Source: Terriglobia bacterium (GTDB lineage Bacteria; Acidobacteriota; Terriglobia; Bryobacterales; Bryobacteraceae). From it: a stretch of DNA of 64,000 nt. A model generated the notes under the pieces. The model searched no databases, was not told the DNA's origin, and saw only the letters and a list, made by a program, of their open reading frames with translations. The position numbers and the translations under genes were made by a program. This document shows, in pieces, positions 54,566 through 62,791 of this stretch; the first letter of the stretch is position 1, and every line of letters starts with the position of its first letter. The stretch spans positions 1 through 64,000 of the forward strand of contig JAIQFN010000010.1 of the NCBI GenBank assembly GCA_020073265.1, given 5' to 3'.

Positions 54566-54866
54566 TTTCGCTCCTACGGCCGATGGGCTCGCAACTCAAA
54601 TGAAGAATAAAACGCCGCTGCCGGCTCTCCGGGCCGCCTCATCCGAACGCGGCGCCAGGCGCGCTCTGAATGAGCCGGGAGAACCAAGGACAGCGGGAAA
54701 ATTTCTGACCGCAAAAACCGGGAGATCGGCGCCATACACTTCGAGTGGGGAAAAAACGAGCATGGCAAGCCCCTGTGCCCGTTCCGAGGGACGGCACACC
54801 AATTGCGCAGGATGTTTGGTTCACAAGAACAAGAATCCGGGTCGGTCTCCGGCCAGTATCTATATC
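54566..54866 (-). other. long rpoB leader
   Basis: About 300 untranslated bases lie between the internal promoter and the rpoB start. The leader can form GTGCCGTCC / GGAACGGGCAC (with bulges), followed 18 bases later by TTTTTT near 54751-54756. This could be an attenuator, but the gap between stem and U-tract makes it a poor terminator. Small frames on both strands show no conservation. Confidence 0.4.
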
Positions 54867-54895
54867 AATGTAGCAAACCGGGCGCGCTTCGTCAA
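54867..54895 (-). promoter_or_regulatory. internal promoter for rpoBC
   Basis: On the minus strand TTGACG (54890-54895), a 17-base spacer and TACATT (54867-54872). It lies between rplL and rpoB and would allow polymerase genes to be expressed separately from the ribosomal proteins. Confidence 0.65.
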
Positions 54896-54982
54896 ATCCG
54901 GTCTGCGGGAGGGCAGCCAGCCCCGGGACGCGGATCCCAGGAGGGCGGCTCCTCCACCGTAAAGTAAACGAAAGACTGCTAT

Positions 54983-55366
54983 TTACTTCACTTCCACGGT
55001 TGCGCCGGCATCCGTGAACTTTTTCTTGATGGCCTCGGCCTCTTCCTTGTTCACGCCCTCTTTGATCGGCTTGGGCGCTCCGTCCACCAGATCCTTGGCT
55101 TCCTTGAGGCCCAGGTTGGTGACTTCGCGAACCGCTTTGATGACGTTGATCTTGTTGGATCCCGCCGCGGTGAGGATCACGTTGAACTCGGTTTTCTCTT
55201 CGGCCGCCGGCGCTGCCGCTGCTCCACCGCCGCCCGCCGGAGCAACCGCGACCGCTGCCGCCGCCGCCGAGACTCCCAGTCTCTCCTCGAGCAACTTGAC
55301 GAGCTGCGACGCTTCGAGCAACGTCAGCCCTTGAATCTGTTCCGCTATCGCGTTGATGTCCGCCAT
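54983..55366 (-). CDS. rplL: 50S ribosomal protein L7/L12
   Basis: The 127-residue stalk protein has an N-terminal dimerisation helix pair ([20 protein letters not shown]), an Ala/Gly hinge (residues 34-56, partly [19 protein letters not shown]) and the factor-binding C-terminal domain ([33 protein letters not shown]). Length and order are standard. It binds to L10, encoded 18 bases upstream. Confidence 0.98.
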   Translation of the reverse strand: MADINAIAEQIQGLTLLEASQLVKLLEERLGVSAAAAAVAVAPAGGGGAAAAPAAEEKTEFNVILTAAGSNKINVIKAVREVTNLGLKEAKDLVDGAPKPIKEGVNKEEAEAIKKKFTDAGATVEVK

Positions 55367-55384
55367 TGTCTTTTGTCTACCCCT

Positions 55385-55912
55385 TTATTGTGAGAACTTG
55401 TTTTCCTTCACGCCCTGATCAACCACTACCGCCAGATTGCGTCCCACGCCGCCGAGGGCAGTGACCAGGCGCTGCGCCGAGGCTTGAATCAGAAACAGAA
55501 CTTTCGCCAGAATCTCTTCGCGCGAGGGCAGCGACGCCAGTTCCTGGATCGACTTGACCTCGATCGCGCGCCCTTCCACCATGCCGGCCTTGAAGGTGAA
55601 GGTCGGATTGGCCTTGGCATACGCGGTGAGCGCCTTGGCCAGCGCCACCGGATCCTTGCTGGTGTAAGCCAGCGACGTCATCCCGGCCAGATTGCTCAGG
55701 ATCTTTTCGGCCGGCGTGCCCTGCGAGGCCTTTTCGGCCAGGTTGTTCTTGATGACGCGGTAATTTCCGCCGGCGCCCCGCACGGTCTTGCGCAGTTCGA
55801 AATCCTGTTGCACGGTGAGTTTTTCAAAGCCCGTGACGAACATGTTCTGCGCTTTCTCGAAGTCCTTCTTCAGGGCTTCGAGGTCTTTTTCTTTGTCGGA
55901 TTTCTTCTTCAT
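55385..55912 (-). CDS. rplJ: 50S ribosomal protein L10
   Basis: The 175-residue protein anchors the L7/L12 stalk to 23S rRNA. It starts KKKSDKEKDLEALKKDFEKA and continues LRKTVRGAGGNYRVIKNNLA, the typical rRNA-binding core; the last helices (LIQASAQRLVTALGGVGRNL) carry the L12-binding region. The gene is 16 bases after rplA, within the same operon. Autoregulation by L10 binding a leader is common in the family; the obvious leader structure was not identified here. Confidence 0.97.
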   Translation of the reverse strand: MKKKSDKEKDLEALKKDFEKAQNMFVTGFEKLTVQQDFELRKTVRGAGGNYRVIKNNLAEKASQGTPAEKILSNLAGMTSLAYTSKDPVALAKALTAYAKANPTFTFKAGMVEGRAIEVKSIQELASLPSREEILAKVLFLIQASAQRLVTALGGVGRNLAVVVDQGVKENKFSQ

Positions 55913-55928
55913 GTTGTCTCCGGCTCCT

Positions 55929-56633
55929 CTAGGCCTGTTTGGCGTTGAACGCGGTCACGTCCAGGTGAACGCCGGGGCCCATGGTGGAGCAGATGGTCAC
56001 GCTCTTGACGTATTTGCCCTTGGCCGCGGCGGGTTTCGCCTTGATGACGGCCTGAATGAGGCTGGAGGCGTTCTCCAGCAGCTTGTCGGTTTCGAAACTC
56101 ACCTTGCCCACCGGCACGTGAATCACGCCGGTCTTGTCGACGCGAAATTCCACCTTGCCGGCCTTTACTTCCTTGACCGCTTGCGCGACGTCCATGGTGA
56201 CGGTGCCGGTCTTGGGGTTGGGCATCAGGCCGCGCGGGCCGAGCACCTTGCCGAGCTTACCCACCGAGCGCATCATGTCGGGAGTCGCAATCACGGCGTC
56301 AAAATCGGTCCAGTTTTCGCCCTGGATTTTGGCCACCATGTCTTCGCCGCCGACGTAATCGGCGCCGGCCTGCTGCGCCTCGCGCTGCTTGTCGCCGGAT
56401 GCGATCACCAGGACCGTTTTCTTCTTGCCCAGACCGTTGGGCAGCACCACGGTGCCGCGCACCATCTGGTCGGCGTGCTTAGGATCCACGCCCAGCCGCA
56501 GATGCAGCTCGACGGTTTCGTCGAACTTGGCGAATTTGACCTTTTGAACCAGCGGGACAGCTTCGTTCAGGCTGTAGGGGCGGTGTTCGACTTGTTGGGA
56601 CGCAGCTTGAAACTTCTTACCTTGCTTCGGCAT
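55929..56633 (-). CDS. rplA: 50S ribosomal protein L1
   Basis: The 234-residue protein has both L1 domains, with [20 protein letters not shown] and [16 protein letters not shown], then [19 protein letters not shown] near the C-terminus. An AGGAGAC ribosome site precedes the ATG. It is the first gene of the operon here. In most bacteria rplK (L11) lies directly upstream, but here the upstream gene is a secreted TIGR03437 protein in the same orientation, separated by a hairpin and a promoter. Confidence 0.97.
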   Translation of the reverse strand: MPKQGKKFQAASQQVEHRPYSLNEAVPLVQKVKFAKFDETVELHLRLGVDPKHADQMVRGTVVLPNGLGKKKTVLVIASGDKQREAQQAGADYVGGEDMVAKIQGENWTDFDAVIATPDMMRSVGKLGKVLGPRGLMPNPKTGTVTMDVAQAVKEVKAGKVEFRVDKTGVIHVPVGKVSFETDKLLENASSLIQAVIKAKPAAAKGKYVKSVTICSTMGPGVHLDVTAFNAKQA

Positions 56634-56725
56634 GTCTCCTCATTGGTGCAGACGGCGGAGGCGCAAAAAGCGAGCGACCCCTGCCTCCCACTGAGTTTAA
56701 ATCTGTAGCGTTGAGCGCTGTTATT

Positions 56726-56755
56726 AAGGTAGCAGACAGGATTGGGGCTTGTCCA
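56726..56755 (-). promoter_or_regulatory. promoter of the rplAJL-rpoBC operon
   Basis: TGGACA (56750-56755), an 18-base spacer and TACCTT (56726-56731) on the minus strand, with a leader of about 90 bases to rplA. The -35 box lies inside the hairpin at 56745-56762. Confidence 0.45.
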
Positions 56756-56762
56756 CAAGCCC
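56745..56762 (-). terminator. perfect hairpin between the TIGR03437 gene and rplA
   Basis: GGGCTTG-TCCA-CAAGCCC, 9 bases after the upstream stop codon. No U-tract follows, so termination efficiency is doubtful. Confidence 0.4.
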
Positions 56763-56770
56763 GTCCCCCC

Positions 56771-58429
56771 CTACTTCAACGTGAAGCTGCCGGTGCCCGC
56801 ACCGTAGCCGTAGCCTGCGCCGTCGTGCCTGGTTTCGAGCAGTCCCAGAGGAACTCCTGACGCCGTGAACGGAACTGCGGCCGGCGCCGGCTGCAACACG
56901 ATGCCTCCGAAGTTGCCCACTGGGAGCGCTGTCATGATGTAAGGAGGAACAGCGAACGTTCCCGCTTTGGCCGGCGCTTTGCAAAATGCCTGGCGCCCTG
57001 CGGTGAATGAGTTGTCGAAGGCGCTGGACACCACGATCCGGACACTGCCGTTCGGCTCACCACCGTTCCAGGTAACCGTCATTCCGTTGGAGCGTGTGAC
57101 CGACGCGTTATCCGTCGGGCTGGTCAGCTTGGGAACTTGCGGAAAGGTCGTGGTTGCAGTAAACGGACCAATGTCGGCGCCCCCGTTCCCTTTGATGGTG
57201 TAGGTTCCTGGAACCAGGAACGCACCGGTCGCGCTGATGGTCTCGCCGACGCCTCCAGCTTCTCCGCCGGTAACCTGCGTGCTTCCGTTCGGCCCGGTGA
57301 TGGTAAAAGTTGTCCCGCCGTCGAGTCCAACAAGATCTGAATCTGAGAGGGGAGGCTCGATGTCAGTATTGAACGGAACGACATAGCATGTTCCATCCGG
57401 CTGGCTGTCGATCCAGGATACGAAGAAAGGCTGCGTTGCGGGCGGGAACCTGAGGATGGTGAAGAACTCGAAGTTGACGTGATCTCGAAAGACCGGAGGC
57501 GCTGCCGCGGTGAGCTCATGGCTGAGCGTGATGTCAGCGATGTTAATGGAGGTTCCGGACATGACCGCCTGCTCAACGGGCACCGATGCTAGCGCAGCAT
57601 TGACTGGCGTGCAATCGCGGCTGCCCTTGGCCACCGGCATCCAGACCGAGTTGCTGATCCCTCCGCCCACCTGGACGATCAGGGGAACCGAGCAGCCGAG
57701 TGGGGCGTTGTCCGGCACCTTGAAGACAATCTGATCCTCGCCGATGCAGCAGCCAGACCGGCCCTGATAGCTGACCTCGGCTTTGACGCCGCCAACGAAC
57801 AATGACAGGGAAATATTCGTCATATTCTGGCCCAGGCTGGAGGAATCGTCTTTGGGCACCGGCCCCAAACCCGTGGCCCACAGGATCAGTACATCACCGG
57901 GGTTCGCCGCACCGCAGGCCGTATTGGGACCTCCGCAAGGATTGGCTTTGGCGGCCGAGACCAGGCTGTAGTCAGGGAAAGTCACGATGCCCGGGCCGGT
58001 GCCGGTCGAGTCGATCGTAAAAATGCCCAGAGTGCTCACGCCGATGCCGTGGCCCCCGCTGCCAGACTGGCCGTTGTAGGTCACCTTGAACGTCCCGGAG
58101 CCGGTAGGAGTATTGGAGGGCAGCAGCGCGGCGACTTGCTGGTCGGAGGTGTAGTACATGAGCGCATCCACCGTGGTCGAACCGACGGTCACCTGCACGG
58201 ACGTGCCACTCAAAGTGGTGTTCTGGAACGGCGAGGAAGCGATCGAAATGTCCGCCGGCCCGAGTCCGCTGCCTTTGATTACGAAAATGCCCCCAACCCC
58301 TATGGGCTGCCCAGTCGGAATGTTGCTGGCGGCGTTCTGAATGGCCTTGATGACCGGGGCGGCCTCAGCGGCGAGCGAGGCGCCCAGAAATAATAGAGCG
58401 GCTGAGCAGTGATGAATCGAAATGCGCAT
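56771..58429 (-). CDS. secreted protein with Solibacter-type TIGR03437 module
   Basis: The 552-residue exported protein has a signal peptide (ALLFLGASLAAEA), then directly a TIGR03437-type module of about 230 residues (IQNAASNIPTGQPIGVGGIF, VIKGSGLGP; VLILWATGLGPV). Here it is N-terminal, not C-terminal as in the HAF-repeat protein. Two unnamed beta-rich domains follow (FPQVPKLTSPTDNASVTRSN looks like the start of an Ig-like unit). Two cysteine pairs (CGGPNTAC; SGCCIG) suggest disulfides. The ATG at 58429 begins the signal peptide; a start 54 bases upstream overlaps the promoter. It is divergent from the sigma/kinase operon. Confidence 0.78.
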   Translation of the reverse strand: MRISIHHCSAALLFLGASLAAEAAPVIKAIQNAASNIPTGQPIGVGGIFVIKGSGLGPADISIASSPFQNTTLSGTSVQVTVGSTTVDALMYYTSDQQVAALLPSNTPTGSGTFKVTYNGQSGSGGHGIGVSTLGIFTIDSTGTGPGIVTFPDYSLVSAAKANPCGGPNTACGAANPGDVLILWATGLGPVPKDDSSSLGQNMTNISLSLFVGGVKAEVSYQGRSGCCIGEDQIVFKVPDNAPLGCSVPLIVQVGGGISNSVWMPVAKGSRDCTPVNAALASVPVEQAVMSGTSINIADITLSHELTAAAPPVFRDHVNFEFFTILRFPPATQPFFVSWIDSQPDGTCYVVPFNTDIEPPLSDSDLVGLDGGTTFTITGPNGSTQVTGGEAGGVGETISATGAFLVPGTYTIKGNGGADIGPFTATTTFPQVPKLTSPTDNASVTRSNGMTVTWNGGEPNGSVRIVVSSAFDNSFTAGRQAFCKAPAKAGTFAVPPYIMTALPVGNFGGIVLQPAPAAVPFTASGVPLGLLETRHDGAGYGYGAGTGSFTLK

Positions 58430-58467
58430 ATAGCTTGAGACCTCTTTAGTTAGTAAACGGAAATCGT

Positions 58468-58512
58468 TGTCAAACGGGCTCATTGCGTAGCTACTGAAGG
58501 CTGAGTTACACT
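58468..58512. promoter_or_regulatory. divergent promoter region of the TIGR03437 and sigma-factor genes
   Basis: On the minus strand TTGACA (58468-58473) is followed at about 15 bases by TAACTA. On the plus strand TTGCGT (58483-58488), an 18-base spacer and TACACT (58507-58512) leave a leader of about five bases before the sigma-factor ATG, which has no ribosome site. Confidence 0.4.
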
Positions 58513-58523
58513 CTCAACTTGTT

Positions 58524-59108
58524 ATGCCAGGATCCGGACCGGGAGAAATTACCACTCTACTGAACCGGCTACAGTCTGGCGACCCTCAGGCTTGGTCTGA
58601 GTTGGCGCCGCTAGTGGGGGCGGAGTTGCACCGGCTAGCGGCGGGCTATCTTCGTGACCAGCCCTCCGAACACACCTGGCAACCCACGGACTTGGTCAAC
58701 GAGCTGTGGCTCCGGTTGCTCGGCCGCGGCGAGCTTCAGTTTCAGAACCGGGCCCATTTCCTGGGAGTCTCAGCGCACCTGATGCGCGTCATGGTGATCG
58801 ATCACGCACGCGCGTGTCGCGCTGCGAAGCGCACTCCAGGCGCCGCGCCAGACAGCATGAGCGAACTTGCGGGATTGCTGGCCCTGACTGATAAGCGCGC
58901 CATAGAGTTGATCGCTTTGGATGATGCGCTGTCGGAGCTGGCGGTTCTGTGCCCGCGGCAAGCCGAAATCGTGGAGATGCGCTATTTCGCCGGACTCACG
59001 GTGGAAGAAACAGCGCAGGCGCTCGCAATTTCGCCGGCTACCGTGAAGCGCGAGTGGGAGAAGGCGCGCGCCTGGCTGCATGCACGCATGCGCGGAGTCG
59101 AGATATGA
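58524..59108 (+). CDS. ECF-type sigma factor (TIGR02999-like)
   Basis: The 194-residue sigma-70-family protein has region 2 (LAAGYLRDQPSEHTWQPTDL, then VNELWLRLL) and region 4 (LCPRQAEIVEMRYFAGLTVE, ETAQALAISPATVKREWEKA) with a clear helix-turn-helix. The HTWQPTDLVNE block is typical of the acidobacterial/planctomycete ECF subgroup usually encoded next to Ser/Thr kinases instead of anti-sigma factors. Its TGA overlaps the kinase ATG (ATGA). Regulation is therefore likely by the coupled kinase (inference from family context). Confidence 0.92.
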   Translation: MPGSGPGEITTLLNRLQSGDPQAWSELAPLVGAELHRLAAGYLRDQPSEHTWQPTDLVNELWLRLLGRGELQFQNRAHFLGVSAHLMRVMVIDHARACRAAKRTPGAAPDSMSELAGLLALTDKRAIELIALDDALSELAVLCPRQAEIVEMRYFAGLTVEETAQALAISPATVKREWEKARAWLHARMRGVEI

Positions 59109-60847
59109 CCCCTGCTGAGCGGAGCCAAGCCCAGTCCTTGTTCGGAGAGATTCTGGATCTCCCGCCGGACGAGCGCTCGCACTTTCTCGACCAGCACGGC
59201 GGCGCGGAACGCTCGGTTCGCGAAGCTGTGGACGAGTTACTGGCCGAACATGAGCGCCGGAGCGGCCTTCTCGACCTGCCACTGTTCTCTGCCTTGCCAC
59301 AGACCCAGGACGACGTCTGGACCGGACGTCTCGTGAACTCGCGGTATCGCATCGAACGATTCGTCGCGCAGGGCGGCATGTCGACGGTGTACCTGGCGCG
59401 GGATGAGCAGCTCGCCGGACGGCACGTCATCGTCAAGTTCCTACCGGCCTGGGCGCCTCAGTACGCCTGGCTGAAAAGCAGATTCCGCCGGGAGATGGAG
59501 GCGCTGGCGCGGATCGATCATCACGCGGTGGTGGGCGTGCTGGATACGGGCGAGACCGGCGACGGCCTGCCGTTCCTGGTGATCGAATACATCCACGGCG
59601 TCACCCTGCGCTCGGAAATGGCGCGCGGGCCGATGCCGATCGAACGCGTTGCCCGGCTGATCCGCCAGATTGCGCGGGCCGTGGCCGCGGCGCATTCCAA
59701 CGGTGTTCTGCATCGCGATCTTAAGCCTGAAAATGTGATGCTGGAGCTGCCGGGAACGCCCGACGAGCGCGTGCGCCTGATCGATTTCGGAATTGCGCGG
59801 CTCGAGGAAGCCGAGGGAGTAGTCTCTACCAGGACCACGCAGTTCGCGGGAACAACACCGTACATGGCGCCCGAGCAACTCCGGGGTAAGCCGTGCCCCG
59901 CGAGCGACACCTACGCGTTGGGCGTGATCGCCTATGAGATGCTGGCAGGCCAGCGCCCCTTCGCGGGCGCAGGTCCGATCGAAATTTACGAGCAGCAGCG
60001 CGCCGGGGCCGGCTTGAAACCGCTGCTCGCACGAGGCGTTCCGGAAACGGCGGCGCGCCTGATCGTCAAACAACTCTCCTTCCGCGTGGAAGACCGTAGC
60101 GCCGCGGCGCTGGAAGCCGGAGAAATCATTGCGGACGGCCTGCTTCATCCCGGCCGTCAGTTCTGGTCGCGGCGCCATACCATGGCCGCGATGACGGCTG
60201 GTGCGTTCGCCGCGGTCAGCGGCGGTGCCTGGTGGTGGTTGCACGATGAGCCGCTCGGCCATGCCGAACGCGTGATCGAGTTGCCGATCCCGTCCGAACC
60301 ACTCGAGCAGGGATTCCAGGCCACCGGGGCCATAGAGAATCGCGTGGTTCATAGTCCTGACAGTACCAACTACGAAGCGTTGCGTATCATCACTACAGAT
60401 CAGGGCGGATATTACCATCGCCTGAGCCGTGCGCAAGCCGCCGCCGCCAACCGGCTGGTCTGGAAATTCACATTCGAGGCCGCCGCGGAGGAAGGTGAGA
60501 CTTACATCAACCTGCATGCCCAACACGCTCCGGTGCGGTACTCCCTCGACATCACACGCAGACCGGGTGGTCCGGACATCGCCAGATTGTGCACCCAAAT
60601 CAATCCCGTGATCAAAGGGATTGAACTGCCACTCACTGGCTTGCCCGGAACCCGCCACAAGTATGTGTTCACGCTGCAACCGCCTTCGACCGGCGCGGAA
60701 CTCTGGGTGGATGGCGTCAAGTTGTATTCCGGATATCAGGGCCTGACCCAATATCTCTATCACCGCGGCCCTGAGATCGGCGTGGCACGCTATCGCAGCG
60801 CGCGCGGAGTGGGCGTGTTCTGGAGCTTCCGCTTCGAGATCGGATAG
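59105..60847 (+). CDS. membrane Ser/Thr protein kinase with C-terminal lectin-like sensor
   Basis: The 580-residue protein has a short N-terminal helical segment (PAERSQAQSLFGEILDLPPD, common in kinases paired with these sigma factors) and a Hanks-type kinase domain (about 80-350). The kinase has its Gly loop AQGGMSTVYLA, Lys111 (HVIVKF), His203-Arg204-Asp205 (HRDLKPEN), Asp227 (DFG) and APE (YMAPEQ). Then come a single transmembrane segment (360-379) and an external part of about 200 residues with jelly-roll-like strands (RLVWKFTFEAAAEEG; LWVDGVKLYSGYQG) resembling a concanavalin-like/LamG fold. All catalytic residues are present. It is encoded in an ATGA overlap with the ECF sigma factor. 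Confidence 0.9.
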   Translation: MTPAERSQAQSLFGEILDLPPDERSHFLDQHGGAERSVREAVDELLAEHERRSGLLDLPLFSALPQTQDDVWTGRLVNSRYRIERFVAQGGMSTVYLARDEQLAGRHVIVKFLPAWAPQYAWLKSRFRREMEALARIDHHAVVGVLDTGETGDGLPFLVIEYIHGVTLRSEMARGPMPIERVARLIRQIARAVAAAHSNGVLHRDLKPENVMLELPGTPDERVRLIDFGIARLEEAEGVVSTRTTQFAGTTPYMAPEQLRGKPCPASDTYALGVIAYEMLAGQRPFAGAGPIEIYEQQRAGAGLKPLLARGVPETAARLIVKQLSFRVEDRSAAALEAGEIIADGLLHPGRQFWSRRHTMAAMTAGAFAAVSGGAWWWLHDEPLGHAERVIELPIPSEPLEQGFQATGAIENRVVHSPDSTNYEALRIITTDQGGYYHRLSRAQAAAANRLVWKFTFEAAAEEGETYINLHAQHAPVRYSLDITRRPGGPDIARLCTQINPVIKGIELPLTGLPGTRHKYVFTLQPPSTGAELWVDGVKLYSGYQGLTQYLYHRGPEIGVARYRSARGVGVFWSFRFEIG

Positions 60848-60878
60848 CCGCCCCTCGGTCTGCGTGATATTCGCGGCG

Positions 60879-61400
60879 CTACTTGCGAGCCTTGGCCGAA
60901 CCGAGCGGGCTTAGACTCGAGGCGAAGATATCGATCCACTCCCGCTGTTGCGGCGTCTCCGGAACTGGAGAATGGCGGGCTTCGCTCAACTTCCGGATCG
61001 CGTCCGGAGCAGACACTCCCTTAGCAATGAGTAGGGCCGCTGCGATCAGGGAGGATCGGCCGATGCCCTGCCGGCAATGAATATTGATGCTTTTTCCGCG
61101 CGCCAGATCTGCCTCGAGCCGCTCGATCAGCTGCAATGTGGCGGCGCGGGAGTCAGGCACGCTTCGATCAACGATAGGGAACGAGACAAGCTCCAGGTGA
61201 TTCTGATGACAATACTGCGCTTCTTTCTGCAGATCCATCTCTTCCACTTCGTCGGGAGTCAGCAGGGAAACGATCGTGTCGAAGCCGGCGGCGCGCCAGT
61301 TTCTTACTTCGTCTTCCAGCCAGTCTCCGCCGCGAGGGCGGGCTGATATCGCCAACGTCCCCGGCCAAGGACCCTCCACGCGATAGGCTTCGGTAGACAT
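60879..61400 (-). CDS. dual-specificity-type protein phosphatase
   Basis: The 173-residue protein has the cysteine-phosphatase P-loop HCRQGIGRSS (His108, nucleophile Cys109, Arg115) and an upstream Asp (Asp78 in PIVDRS or Asp83) as likely general acid. FDTIVSLLTPDEV is the family strand-helix. It would remove phosphate from protein Tyr/Ser/Thr or from phosphoinositide-like substrates. The ATG directly follows the hydrolase TAA with no gap. It lies 31 bases from the convergent Ser/Thr-kinase gene, which suggests, but does not prove, a kinase-phosphatase link. Confidence 0.87.
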   Translation of the reverse strand: MSTEAYRVEGPWPGTLAISARPRGGDWLEDEVRNWRAAGFDTIVSLLTPDEVEEMDLQKEAQYCHQNHLELVSFPIVDRSVPDSRAATLQLIERLEADLARGKSINIHCRQGIGRSSLIAAALLIAKGVSAPDAIRKLSEARHSPVPETPQQREWIDIFASSLSPLGSAKARK

Positions 61401-62288
61401 TTACTTCCCGCCTTCCAGGTTACTCTTGCTGACGATCTCGCGGGGCAGAGCATTCACATCGACACCTCGGGACCGAAGCACGAAAACACGATGGTGACCA
61501 TCCAGTAATGTTCCTTCTGGACGCGCCTTCAGGCTACCCGGTTGACCAGGCAATAGCGACTGTTGCAGGGCTTCCTTGGATAGACGCTCGAATTGGGCAA
61601 GCTTGAGGCTGTTGAGAGCTGCGTCCGAGTGGAGTACGGCCAAAGGCGGCGGAACGGCAGGTCCTCCAGCGGCTTTCAAGACAGCATCCTCCAGGCGATC
61701 CAGCCCGCCGGCGAAGAAATGGTCTGCCGCCTCCACCCAGATCAGTTGCTTGGGACCCGTGAGCGACGCGAAATAGGCCTCCATCGCCGGGACCGGGCCG
61801 AACTCGTCGTTGGTGCTCTGTATGAAGACGCGCGGGACGTCGCATTGGCCCAGGTTGGCGCTGTCTTCCAAGCTCGCCGGGAATCCGACCGCGACCAACC
61901 GCGCGGCACCTTCGATCTGGCAGCCCAGCCGGAGTATGACGCGCGATCCGAAGGAGAAGCCGGCGAGTGAAAACGGCAGCGCCGGGTAGCGCGACCGCAG
62001 ATAGTCCAGAGCCGCCCGCGCGTCCTCGGTCTCGCCGATCCCGCCATCGTAGCGGCCCTGGCTCAGATTCACCCCGCGATAGTTGAAGCGCAGCACCACC
62101 GCTCCGGCCCGCCGCATCGCGCGCGCGATCCGGTGCACCACCTTGTTATGCATGGTGCCGCCGTACTGCGGATGCGGATGACACACCAGCACGGCCTCGC
62201 GCGGCGCATGATCGTCGGGTTCCTCGATCAGCGCCTCGAGTTTCCCTGCTGGACCTTGGACGAAAAGCGACTCGATGCGGCGCGCCAT
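61401..62288 (-). CDS. alpha/beta hydrolase fused to a DGHHR-type domain
   Basis: Residues 1-205 form an alpha/beta hydrolase of the COG2945 kind: VLVCHPHPQYGGTMHNKVVH, RFNYRGVNLSQGRYDGGIGE, nucleophile Ser in AGFSFGS, acid in NDEFGP, and EAADHFFAG with the His. Residues of about 210-295 are an extra domain (FERLSKEALQQSLLPGQPGS, then TLLDGHHRVFVLRSRGVDV, NALPREI). The LDGHHR core resembles the nucleotide-binding GHHR motif of the ParB/sulfiredoxin fold. I know this segment as a stand-alone small protein. There is no stop between the halves. The ATG at 62288 is in a TGATG overlap with the yajQ stop, so translation is coupled. Confidence 0.75.
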   Translation of the reverse strand: MARRIESLFVQGPAGKLEALIEEPDDHAPREAVLVCHPHPQYGGTMHNKVVHRIARAMRRAGAVVLRFNYRGVNLSQGRYDGGIGETEDARAALDYLRSRYPALPFSLAGFSFGSRVILRLGCQIEGAARLVAVGFPASLEDSANLGQCDVPRVFIQSTNDEFGPVPAMEAYFASLTGPKQLIWVEAADHFFAGGLDRLEDAVLKAAGGPAVPPPLAVLHSDAALNSLKLAQFERLSKEALQQSLLPGQPGSLKARPEGTLLDGHHRVFVLRSRGVDVNALPREIVSKSNLEGGK

Positions 62289-62788
62289 CAATTGGTGCGG
62301 TAGTTGGTGAACTGCATGTCGATGCCGAAGTCCTGCCCGCGCAGCAGCGCCATGACTTCCTGCAGCGTGTCGCGGTCGCGGCCCGAGACGCGCACCAGAT
62401 CGCCCTGAATGGAAGCCTGCACTTTCTTCTTGCTGTCCTTGATGAGCTTCACGATGTCGCGCGCCTTCTCGATCGGAATACCCTGCTGCAGCGAAATCTC
62501 CTGCCGCACCGTGGAGCCGGCCGCGGGCGCCACCGCTCCAAACGTCAAGCCCTTGAGCGGCACTTTGCGCTTGATGAGCTTCTGCTCGAACACGTCGGCC
62601 ACGGCTTTCAGCTTGAACTCATCCTGGCTTTCGAGCAGAATCTTGTGATCTTTCTCGTTGAGCTGGATATCGGACTTGGAGTTCTTGAGATCGTACCGCT
62701 GGACGATCTCCTTGAGAGCCTGCTGGATGGCGTTGTTCACTTCCGCCAGGTCGATCTTGGATACGATGTCGAAACTGTTATCGGGCAT
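62288..62788 (-). CDS. yajQ: YajQ-family nucleotide-binding protein
   Basis: The 166-residue protein reads DNSFDIVSKIDLAEVNNAIQ, then LKNSKSDIQLNEKDHKILLE and the C-terminal GQDFGIDMQFTNYR, all typical of YajQ (UPF0234). Some YajQ proteins bind cyclic di-GMP and act with transcription regulators; others bind tRNA or GTP (family knowledge). The c-di-GMP role has not been shown for acidobacteria, so it remains a suggestion. The gene starts three bases after the receiver-domain gene. Confidence 0.95.
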   Translation of the reverse strand: MPDNSFDIVSKIDLAEVNNAIQQALKEIVQRYDLKNSKSDIQLNEKDHKILLESQDEFKLKAVADVFEQKLIKRKVPLKGLTFGAVAPAAGSTVRQEISLQQGIPIEKARDIVKLIKDSKKKVQASIQGDLVRVSGRDRDTLQEVMALLRGQDFGIDMQFTNYRTN

Positions 62789-62791
62789 GTG

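Noticed and set aside
54745-54800. The stem plus TTTTTT in the rpoB leader as an intrinsic terminator.
   Set aside because: The U-tract is about 18 bases away from a bulged stem; at best an attenuator candidate.
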